This document shows positions 14,673 to 21,727 of a DNA stretch of 21,727 nucleotides, piece after piece. The notes beneath the pieces are model-generated. The model saw only the letters and a list, made by a program, of their open reading frames with translations. It searched no databases and was not told the DNA's origin. The translations under genes and the position numbers were made by a program. This DNA is from a virus. How positions within the stretch are numbered: the stretch's first letter is position 1; every line of letters begins with the position of its first letter. The stretch lies in IMG/VR virus record IMGVR_UViG_3300037189_008960, positions 1-21,727 of that record. One strand, 5' to 3'.

Positions 14673-16295
14673 TTAGAATGAACCACCAGTGATAGGGTTA
14701 CGCATAACAATTTTAAGCACTTTAGTTGGATCTTTTACCCAAATAGCTGGCATTGTTTGTGTCATAAATACTCTATAACCGTTGAATTGTCCACTAGATT
14801 GGAAACCTTGTGTACGACCCATATAGTCCATAGTACCATTTTGATAAAACCATTTTAATTGGTTATCCCAACCTAACTTCAACAAATAAATGTTATCATT
14901 AGTGTTATCAGTAATATCAAAAATAATAAAGTTATAAGAACTCAATGGGAAACCATCAATGATTGGATTCTCAATATCATTAGTGTGTACGTTATCAAAA
15001 GCTGGATTTAATACAAACTGAACATTAGCTAAGAATGGAATTACATAACTAGTGTAAGCATATCCAAAGTTCAAGTCCATACCTTGACCAGTGATAGCAC
15101 CAATTTCAGAGGCATTGATAATCAAACCAGAGTTTACAGCTTCACGCTTGATAGCTTCATTTACCATTCTCATACCACCCATACCTGTTTGTACAACAAG
15201 TTTGCGTTTAGGATCAGGACCTTTGAATTCTACACGACCATTGAAGAAGTTAAATATCTCAGATTTAAACAAATCTAATGTAAAACTTGATTTGTTATAA
15301 ATACGCTTGTATGAGTTATCCAATTGTTTCCAAAGACCTACAGACAATCTAATATCATCTGGACCATCTTGTTTCACTCTACCGCCATGACCCCACATCA
15401 AATATGTTTCAATGTCAGTGGCAATCTTAGTCAAGTGAGCAGCTTCCATAGTAGTCAAGAAAGTACGAGTAAGAGTACCACCTTCAATGGCTTTCTTAAC
15501 ATATTCTTTACCCATTTTAGCAGCAAGACCTTCTAAACTACTTACTGAAGGATCATTTGTTTTGTCAAAGTTTCTCCAGATTTCTGTAACAGGTACAGAA
15601 CCATCTTGCTTTAAACCACCTTTCATCATCAAATCAGCACGACTTGATACAGAATAGTGTACGTGTGCTTCAGCACCACCTACAAAGTTATAAAACTCTC
15701 TGTATCCAGAACCATATGCTCCAATATCAGAGAATCTTTCACCATATTCACCTCTTGCAGAACCTTTACGGAAGAACTTAGTACCATTTTTTAAATACTT
15801 TCCAGCATCTAAAAATTTAGTGTTGTCATTATTTACCAATTGAACGGTGTAAATAACACCATCTGGAACAGGGATAATGTCTTCAGTGGGTACAATATAA
15901 AGTTCCACTCCATTGTACTTATCATAAGTGACAATATCGCCACTACCAAAAGTACGCTTATTCAATTTAATTTTGAAAGTGGTACCATCAGCTCCAAGTT
16001 CATTGTTAGATTCAATATTCTCAACTACATAAGGTAGATCTTGAGATACTGGAACTTGCCATTTGTACTCTCCACGAGCATTATCTACATTAATTACATT
16101 CTTTCCACCAAAGCTAGACATTTGGTACAAAGGCATTTCTACCTTTTGAGCCATTGCCCAAAGATCTACTGGACCCATATCCATAGGTTCAGCACTCTTT
16201 AGCATGTTAACAAGGTGGTAAGAGTCTACATGAGAACTAGCATTATAGCTTGTGTCACGTAGGAATATACCATTGTTTAAAACTGGAGTTGCCAT
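14673..16295 (-). CDS. Major capsid protein
   Basis: This is a 540-residue protein with the length and position (after portal and scaffold-like genes) expected of a crAss-like HK97-fold capsid protein. The N-terminal arm contains PMDMGPVDLWAMAQKVEMPL and a GEYKWQVP segment. The body includes GGAEAHVHYSVSSRAD and a motif-like KLVVQTGMGGMRMVNEAI, where a conserved spine-helix region would lie. The C-terminus has several aromatic beta strands ending MRNPITGGSF. It ends with a strong terminator of its own, consistent with very high expression. The family is recognised from overall resemblance, not a search. Confidence 0.82.
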   Translation of the reverse strand: MATPVLNNGIFLRDTSYNASSHVDSYHLVNMLKSAEPMDMGPVDLWAMAQKVEMPLYQMSSFGGKNVINVDNARGEYKWQVPVSQDLPYVVENIESNNELGADGTTFKIKLNKRTFGSGDIVTYDKYNGVELYIVPTEDIIPVPDGVIYTVQLVNNDNTKFLDAGKYLKNGTKFFRKGSARGEYGERFSDIGAYGSGYREFYNFVGGAEAHVHYSVSSRADLMMKGGLKQDGSVPVTEIWRNFDKTNDPSVSSLEGLAAKMGKEYVKKAIEGGTLTRTFLTTMEAAHLTKIATDIETYLMWGHGGRVKQDGPDDIRLSVGLWKQLDNSYKRIYNKSSFTLDLFKSEIFNFFNGRVEFKGPDPKRKLVVQTGMGGMRMVNEAIKREAVNSGLIINASEIGAITGQGMDLNFGYAYTSYVIPFLANVQFVLNPAFDNVHTNDIENPIIDGFPLSSYNFIIFDITDNTNDNIYLLKLGWDNQLKWFYQNGTMDYMGRTQGFQSSGQFNGYRVFMTQTMPAIWVKDPTKVLKIVMRNPITGGSF

Positions 16296-16321
16296 ACGAA
16301 TTGTTTGTTTAAATTATTATT

Positions 16322-17542
16322 CTATCTTTTAAATATATTTGTGGGTCTTACTATTTTTCTTTGACTTCTTGTTTCTGGTTCTTCAGCAACAGAACTTGCA
16401 ATTTTATTGTTTTGTTCTGTTTTTAATTGTCTCACTGTTTGTTCAACCGCAGCATTCTTACCTTGTTTTTTTAATTCATTTTTATATGAATCAGGATCAG
16501 ACAATAACCATAATGCTTCTGCAATTAATGGATAATTAGGTTCTACAAATTGATATTTCTCTAACAAGTGTCCTAATAAATTAGTGGGTCTTCCACTTAT
16601 AGATGGATATTGCGGTTGCACTAAACCTGTGTATAGTTGTGCTTGAGTTTTTTTATCAAGTTTTAAACCATTCACTTCTGCTGTTTTTAAAGCATCATAA
16701 ACATTTCCAACATATGCATCTGCTGCTTCTTGTTGTTGTTCACGAAGCTCTTCTTGTCTTGCAAGTTGATATTTAACCACTTGCTCTTGCATCTCATCTA
16801 ATTGTGGTTTATATTGTTTTGCTTTTTGACCAAGTTTATTAAGATCTTTCCATGTTTCAATATCCTCATCTATTGTTTCGTCAGGAATACCTTTTGCTTG
16901 CATGTATTGTCTTACAATAAACTCTTGATCATTTTCATTTTCAGGATCCATTTCTCTCACTTGTTCTACTTGTGCTAAAGCAGCAAATAAACTTTTTAAA
17001 TCTTGTCCACCATCAGCTACATATTTAGCAGCATATTGTAATTCTTCTGGTAAACTTTCAAAGAACTTTTGAGGTGTTTCTTGTCTTACAACTTTTTCAC
17101 GCTCCTCAAAATTTGCTTGTAATAATTCTTTCCAATCTTTTAGTGAATAATCTTCCATTGACTTTTCATCATCAAATGGAATAATTAAACCTTCATCTAT
17201 TAATTTACTCATGGTGTCAATTAAACCAGATTTATCTGTTTTAGATTTACCATAAGTTTTTTCATCATTTATTGCATCATCAACATCACTTAATATATCT
17301 TTAATTTCTTCTTGTGTAATTTGTGGTTCTGTACTTTTGGTATCAGATGCACTTTCTTTTGAATCAGGATTTAAAAAATTTAAATCTACAGTTGCTTTAC
17401 TGAAGATGTTTGGTTTTACATCTGTTGGTGTTGTAGTGGGTGTTACAATGCTGTCAGCACCAGGGGCTCCTGAAAAAAGAGAATCAATATCAAGATCTAT
17501 TTGTTGCACATTTGTTTGTGCAGTGGCTGTTTGTTGGTTCAT
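16322..17542 (-). CDS. Probable capsid scaffolding protein
   Basis: This is a 406-residue acidic protein located between portal and capsid genes, the usual place of a scaffold. Residues 1-80 are low complexity with Thr, Ser, Asp and Pro. The middle is helical and acidic (about 85-260). A coiled coil rich in Glu and Gln lies near 250-285 (QEELREQQQEAADAY). The C-terminal ~60 residues switch to basic (KKQGKNAAVEQTVRQLK; RSQRKIVRPTNIFKR), as in scaffolds whose basic helix contacts the capsid shell. No protease motif is visible. The role is inferred from position and composition. Confidence 0.62.
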   Translation of the reverse strand: MNQQTATAQTNVQQIDLDIDSLFSGAPGADSIVTPTTTPTDVKPNIFSKATVDLNFLNPDSKESASDTKSTEPQITQEEIKDILSDVDDAINDEKTYGKSKTDKSGLIDTMSKLIDEGLIIPFDDEKSMEDYSLKDWKELLQANFEEREKVVRQETPQKFFESLPEELQYAAKYVADGGQDLKSLFAALAQVEQVREMDPENENDQEFIVRQYMQAKGIPDETIDEDIETWKDLNKLGQKAKQYKPQLDEMQEQVVKYQLARQEELREQQQEAADAYVGNVYDALKTAEVNGLKLDKKTQAQLYTGLVQPQYPSISGRPTNLLGHLLEKYQFVEPNYPLIAEALWLLSDPDSYKNELKKQGKNAAVEQTVRQLKTEQNNKIASSVAEEPETRSQRKIVRPTNIFKR

Positions 17543-17570
17543 ATTTTTGTTGGTTTACACTATTAATATA

Positions 17571-17578
17571 CAAAATTA
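17571..17578 (-). promoter_or_regulatory. Candidate -7 element TAATTTTG before the scaffold gene
   Basis: The minus strand reads TAATTTTG, fitting TAnnTTTG, in the 100-base gap before the scaffold-capsid pair. No TTG is present at the right upstream distance, so support is partial. The leader to ATG at 17542 would be about 25 bases. Confidence 0.35.
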
Positions 17579-17642
17579 TTTCAAATAAATATTAAAAATG
17601 TAAAAATGAATATTAAAAATCAATAGTATAATGCTATAAAAA

Positions 17643-20369
17643 TTATTTTTTCTTATTATTTACTTTATCATACTTATTTTTATTTTCTCTAGCAACTTGT
17701 AATTGTTTTTCAGCAATTTGTAATCTAGAGTTTATTTCTTTTTCTTTAATATCATTTTGACTTCTTGAAATGTTCATTCTATTCACTTCTTTCTCACGTT
17801 GCATGTTCATTTGTTCTTGATAATTATCTTGTTGTCTTATTTTTTCCATTGCATCTTGATAGTCACTTTGTTTATTCTCATTAATGTCCATCATAGACCC
17901 ATATCCAGCAGATCTAATTTCAGCTTGTAATATTTGTGATTGTCTATTTTTTTCATTTTCTTGAGCTTCAAACTCCATCTTTATTTTAGCTTCTTGTTGA
18001 CGAGCTTGTATCTCTTGTTGTGCTAAATCTTGTTGTTGTTTTGCTTGTTCTTGTCTAATAGCATTAACTTTCTCTTCAGCAGATTTAAGTACACTTGTGA
18101 GTTCTGCAATAGATTCAGATTTGATAATATTGCCAAGATCATAAATTGAAGAACCTGATGTATTATTTTGTAAAGCAAGTTGTTTAAGTTGATCAAGTAT
18201 AGCTCTATGATTATTTTTAGTTGTAGCAAATACATTTAAGTCTCTTGCTAATAAATCAATACCGTTCATTTGAAAATTTACTTTTTCATCGGTACTTGTC
18301 ATATATTGTAAGCGTACACTTGGGTTTTTAGATTGATAATATTGTGCAAGATCTGTCCTCATTGTATGCACACGAGGCATTAAATAATCACTGTGTTGTA
18401 TAAAATAGTGTTCAGTTTGTGCATATGAATTTACAACAGCTTGTTCTACACCTGTAGCTGTTTGTTGACCTGTAACAGATCCTAGACGTTGAGGACTTAT
18501 ACCTATACTTTCAAATGCTTGATTTTTAAAATAAGCACCAAGTTGTATTCTTGACATCAAACGCTGTGTTTGTTCTAAATTTAATACTTGATAGTGTTGA
18601 AAATTAAGTGCATTTTCTGTATTGGTAATTGATGTATCTAAAGGAAGCATCTGAAAATTTTTCATTGCTACATATGCTTTAGCTAAATTATTCTTACCCC
18701 AATCCTCACCCATGGAATGACGCGGTAAAGAATTTTGATCTAACATAATTACAGTTCCTAATTCATCTACTAGAATATCTGCAATCTGATTATTTACAAT
18801 GTTAAAACCAATTTGGTATGGTTTCATTAAGTCCACTAAAGATACTGATCTTGTATTTCTATCTGAAAACACTGAACCTTCCACTGGTAGTTTACAACCA
18901 TATACAGTGTTGTCACCTTTAAATTGGAATGGTAATTTTTTTACATTAATATACATTGGTGCTAAACCACCTGGGTTATTCATACCCCAAAAACTTGGTC
19001 TATTTGGACCCACTTTAATTCCACCCCATGTTTCATTAATCCATATCCAATCAATATGTTCACCAAAAATTAAATTGTCCTTGGTTTTATTTTTTACATA
19101 TTGTGTATTGTATTCAGGTTTTTCTGTAACTTGATATGATTCATCAACAATATCTTGTGTAATACTTCCATCTTCATTAATACTTGTAAGATGTCCCACT
19201 TTACGTTGAGATTTCCAATATAATGTTGTAGCTCTTAGCATATGTGTAGGACCATAATCTAAAAAGTCTTCACCTTCAGCTAATATCCATTGAACAATAT
19301 CACCATTGTAAGGCATATTTTCATATGTAGATAAAAATTGTCGATATGCTAAAGATGGACCTTCAACATTATATGCATGAGATCTAGTGGCATCATAATA
19401 ACTACCATCATTTTGTAAACCACCTAAAGGTAAACCTGCTGAACGAACAGGATATATAGCTTCTAGAGCTTCAAGTTGGTCTTGTGTCATTAAATATCCA
19501 TACTTGTCTATAATATCAGATACAGTGAGGATATCAATTTTACCCACCCAATTACCTTGAGATATATATCTAGCACTTGGTGATTTATGATAGAATGTTA
19601 AAAGAGGATTCCATAACTCAACTTCATAATCATCTTCATTCATTTTAAAATGCCAAAATTCACGGTCAGTGATTAACATGTCTTTAAATGCCATGTTCTC
19701 CAACTCATACATATGAAAACGTTCTTCATCTACTTTTTGTTGATGTGTTGCCCATTCTTCAACAAGTGATCTATAATCTTTTTTAAAAAAGGCTTCAATT
19801 TCTGGTAGTGATTTAAGAGCTTCAGGATTAAGAGCTTTTTGAGCTTCTTCAGAATTAGGGTCCATACCCATTTTAATCATCTTCATAACAGCCTCTCTTT
19901 CAGCATCAGCTAATAGAGTTTGTTCTATCATATCTCTTTTCTCCTCCATCATTTCATTATAAGAAATATCATCAACAGCTCTAAACATAATTTTAGATGT
20001 ACGTTTAGAAAATTCACCTGTTAATACATTAATTACATTTGGAATAATAGGATAAAACTTTAATTCTAATGCAGAAGCATCTTCTTTTGTAAGAGTTTCA
20101 ATTAAATCTGCATATTCATTATCATCTTCTATAATATAATCACTACGGTCAATTATACCTTTTGCTAATTTATAATTTTTTAAAAGTCTTCTTGCATTAC
20201 GTCTTATTTGTTTAATGCCTTGCCATTCTAACCAATCACAATTCCATGCTCCCCATTCTTCATCTTTTTCTTTTTTAGGTAGAAATTGAATAGGTTGGGT
20301 GAGCGTACCCATTTTATTGTATGACGTTTTTTTACCAGCTTTTAGATCTAGTGCATTATATACTTGCAT
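17643..20369 (-). CDS. Portal protein
   Basis: This is a 908-residue protein. The segment HMYELENMAFKDMLITDREF and the following VELWNPLLTFYHKSPSARYI are strongly reminiscent of crAss-like portal proteins, as is the large size. The N-terminal half includes a helical clip/stem-like region and RISEGD-like ISQGNWVGKIDILTVSDIID. The C-terminal ~150 residues (from about 758) form a long Gln/Glu/Lys-rich coiled coil (NAIRQEQAKQQQDLAQQEIQ and onward), probably the barrel or a tail projecting into the head. The dodecameric ring would sit at one capsid vertex for DNA entry and exit. It lies downstream of terminase, as is usual. Confidence 0.87.
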   Translation of the reverse strand: MQVYNALDLKAGKKTSYNKMGTLTQPIQFLPKKEKDEEWGAWNCDWLEWQGIKQIRRNARRLLKNYKLAKGIIDRSDYIIEDDNEYADLIETLTKEDASALELKFYPIIPNVINVLTGEFSKRTSKIMFRAVDDISYNEMMEEKRDMIEQTLLADAEREAVMKMIKMGMDPNSEEAQKALNPEALKSLPEIEAFFKKDYRSLVEEWATHQQKVDEERFHMYELENMAFKDMLITDREFWHFKMNEDDYEVELWNPLLTFYHKSPSARYISQGNWVGKIDILTVSDIIDKYGYLMTQDQLEALEAIYPVRSAGLPLGGLQNDGSYYDATRSHAYNVEGPSLAYRQFLSTYENMPYNGDIVQWILAEGEDFLDYGPTHMLRATTLYWKSQRKVGHLTSINEDGSITQDIVDESYQVTEKPEYNTQYVKNKTKDNLIFGEHIDWIWINETWGGIKVGPNRPSFWGMNNPGGLAPMYINVKKLPFQFKGDNTVYGCKLPVEGSVFSDRNTRSVSLVDLMKPYQIGFNIVNNQIADILVDELGTVIMLDQNSLPRHSMGEDWGKNNLAKAYVAMKNFQMLPLDTSITNTENALNFQHYQVLNLEQTQRLMSRIQLGAYFKNQAFESIGISPQRLGSVTGQQTATGVEQAVVNSYAQTEHYFIQHSDYLMPRVHTMRTDLAQYYQSKNPSVRLQYMTSTDEKVNFQMNGIDLLARDLNVFATTKNNHRAILDQLKQLALQNNTSGSSIYDLGNIIKSESIAELTSVLKSAEEKVNAIRQEQAKQQQDLAQQEIQARQQEAKIKMEFEAQENEKNRQSQILQAEIRSAGYGSMMDINENKQSDYQDAMEKIRQQDNYQEQMNMQREKEVNRMNISRSQNDIKEKEINSRLQIAEKQLQVARENKNKYDKVNNKKK

Positions 20370-20377
20370 TGTATTAA

Positions 20378-20488
20378 TTAGTTTATAAAATCATTTGATG
20401 TGGTGATGATGTATTCACCTAAAAACAATCTAGATACTGTTTTTGTAAAATAATTATTATCTAGTTGAACAGTGTATATGTGTATCAT
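20378..20488 (-). CDS. Possible 36-residue protein between terminase and portal
   Basis: ATG at 20488 overlaps the terminase stop as ATGA, the classic coupled arrangement, and the frame stays open to TAA at 20378, nine bases before the portal start. The sequence begins MIHIYTVQLDNNYFTKTVSR and continues with a hydrophobic LFLGEYIITT. It fills the gap almost completely. No family is recognised and the length alone could occur by chance. Confidence 0.5.
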   Translation of the reverse strand: MIHIYTVQLDNNYFTKTVSRLFLGEYIITTSNDFIN

Positions 20489-21727
20489 TTGAAATTTTTA
20501 AAAGGTATACTTGGTTTATTAACCATCTTTCTAGTTGTGGAAGGTTGTCCCATATGTCTGAAAGGATTCACTTTTAATTTAGTCATTTTTTCTGAATTTA
20601 CCAAGTTTTTATTGGTGGTCTCAATTCTTTTTTGTAAACCCCTGTTAGATTGTTGCACTTTAGCAAATGCAACAAGAGAACAAAATGATACAAGTCTATC
20701 TACGTTTACACCATCTTGATAAGCTTGCATTTCTTTCAACAACATAGGATCAGGTATTCTTTCAATACCATAAATTGTTTTTACAATTGTACCATCAGGT
20801 AGTGTTTCATGATCTAATTCTTCTTTAAGATATTCAATACCATAAGATAAAATAGTACCCTTAAAAATAGAACCTACGTTCTTCCATCCATATTCTTGAA
20901 AAACATTTCTATTTGCACCAATGTCTTTTAAAAATAATATCATATCTTTTGGTACAAGATATTTTTGTTTCTTTTTTGATATAATATATTGTATAAATAA
21001 TGCTACGTTATTTTCCACTATTGTCCATGCATTATATAATTCAATAAGCATTTCTAATAGTTCATGTGTTTTATTAATGTCATCAAATCTTCCACACCAA
21101 CTAGCTACAATACCATCTCTTTCAATTGTATTTTTCACTTTACCATCACCTTCATCTATAATCACTTCTACAGGATTTTTATAAATGAAGATAGAACATA
21201 GTGAATCTGATGTAGTGGTTTTACCTTCACCCACTGGATCCACTGACCCATAATACATACCAAATGTTGGGTCTTTTACAGGTCTTTCATATATACAAAC
21301 AACACCTTCTTTATTCTCAGCCTTTTTAGATACAGGAAAATCTTTAATAGGTAATTTTTTAGAAGGTGTCATCACCACTTTACCTTCTGCATTTCTAGAT
21401 AAATCAACATATTCTACAGAATAATTCTTTTCACTTATTCTTTGTAATTGTTTTGATACAAGATGTTGTGGAAATTTACTCACTTTTCTTGCAGCAAATG
21501 CTTCAGCAATATTTCTAGGATGCTGAGATATGGTGAGTTGATATGCTTCTGGTGCAAGATTTATTTTTGCTTTTTCAAATTCAGCATCTAAAGCTTTAAG
21601 TGCTTCATCCACTTTAGAATTTCCATACTTATCTATATACGGAGGCATACTCCATTGTTCTGGAATAAACAATCCTGTTTTACCTAATGTTCCATCACCA
21701 TCTATAAGATTACTATCTACACCATAA
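20485..21727 (-). CDS. terL: Terminase large subunit, C-terminal part (5' end outside window)
   Basis: The frame is open to the window edge; about 18 further residues are visible upstream of position 21672 (YGVDSNLIDGDGTLGKTG), so a TTG start at 21672 is not real. The visible 413 residues are the end of the ATPase domain linker and the RNase-H-like nuclease. Counting from 21672, the acidic triad is D145 in YGSVDPVGEG, E220 in WTIVENN and D325 in GVNVDRLVSF, as in the TerL nuclease family. This enzyme would cut concatemeric DNA and drive packaging through the portal encoded next. Walker motifs lie outside the window. Confidence 0.88.
   Translation of the reverse strand, partial: YGVDSNLIDGDGTLGKTGLFIPEQWSMPPYIDKYGNSKVDEALKALDAEFEKAKINLAPEAYQLTISQHPRNIAEAFAARKVSKFPQHLVSKQLQRISEKNYSVEYVDLSRNAEGKVVMTPSKKLPIKDFPVSKKAENKEGVVCIYERPVKDPTFGMYYGSVDPVGEGKTTTSDSLCSIFIYKNPVEVIIDEGDGKVKNTIERDGIVASWCGRFDDINKTHELLEMLIELYNAWTIVENNVALFIQYIISKKKQKYLVPKDMILFLKDIGANRNVFQEYGWKNVGSIFKGTILSYGIEYLKEELDHETLPDGTIVKTIYGIERIPDPMLLKEMQAYQDGVNVDRLVSFCSLVAFAKVQQSNRGLQKRIETTNKNLVNSEKMTKLKVNPFRHMGQPSTTRKMVNKPSIPFKNFK

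Noticed and set aside
15084-16037. Several 64-70 residue plus-strand ORFs over the capsid gene
   Set aside because: They are overlapping shadows of a well-supported capsid protein, with no separate start signals.
17583-17620. Direct repeat AATATTAAAAAT in the gap before the scaffold gene
   Set aside because: It is short and very AT-rich, so it is easily expected by chance in this sequence.
21670-21672. TTG as start of the terminase gene
   Set aside because: The same frame stays open to the window edge and the terminase ATPase domain is missing, so the true start lies outside.

Overview
The window is a continuous run of bacteriophage virion genes, all read from the minus strand (transcription runs from high to low coordinates). 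The DNA is AT-rich, genes are tightly packed with 1-20 base gaps or short overlaps, no Shine-Dalgarno motifs are obvious, and one intergenic gap carries a promoter of the Bacteroidota type (TTG, 21 bases, TAAATTTG). Gene order and protein character (terminase, a ~900-residue portal, an acidic scaffold-like protein, a ~540-residue capsid protein, a connector protein, fibres, no recognised tape measure or sheath) fit a crAss-like (Crassvirales) or related tailed phage of a Bacteroidota host. This assignment is from protein resemblance recalled without a search.

Layout in transcription order. 21727-14673 is the packaging and head block: large terminase (5' end outside the window), a 36-residue ORF overlapping its stop, portal, scaffold-like protein, major capsid protein, then a strong intrinsic terminator. 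14602-11142 holds small lysine-rich proteins, a nested RNA hairpin, two virion proteins of unknown role, a connector/ring-type protein and a ferritin/Dps-like protein that keeps the four ferroxidase-type ligands at exact Dps spacing. 11113-9824 is a large structural protein followed by a second strong terminator. 9697-4043 starts from the Bacteroidota-type promoter and carries a 184-residue protein, a 46-residue four-cysteine-pair protein, a 152-residue protein, a 1162-residue repeat-rich tail fibre, a LamG-like probable receptor-binding protein and a small fibre-associated protein.

3932-1 is the most unusual part: five consecutive cysteine-rich proteins. Four of them share a cysteine/glycine module with fixed spacing; two also share a three-cysteine bead domain, and three carry runs of Thr/Ser. 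The last gene runs off the window after at least 458 codons. I read this as a paralogous set of tail-appendage or surface-decoration proteins built like beads on Thr-rich strings. No RNA genes, CRISPR, insertion sequences or credible plus-strand genes were found, and no gap without a gene exceeds about 130 bases.
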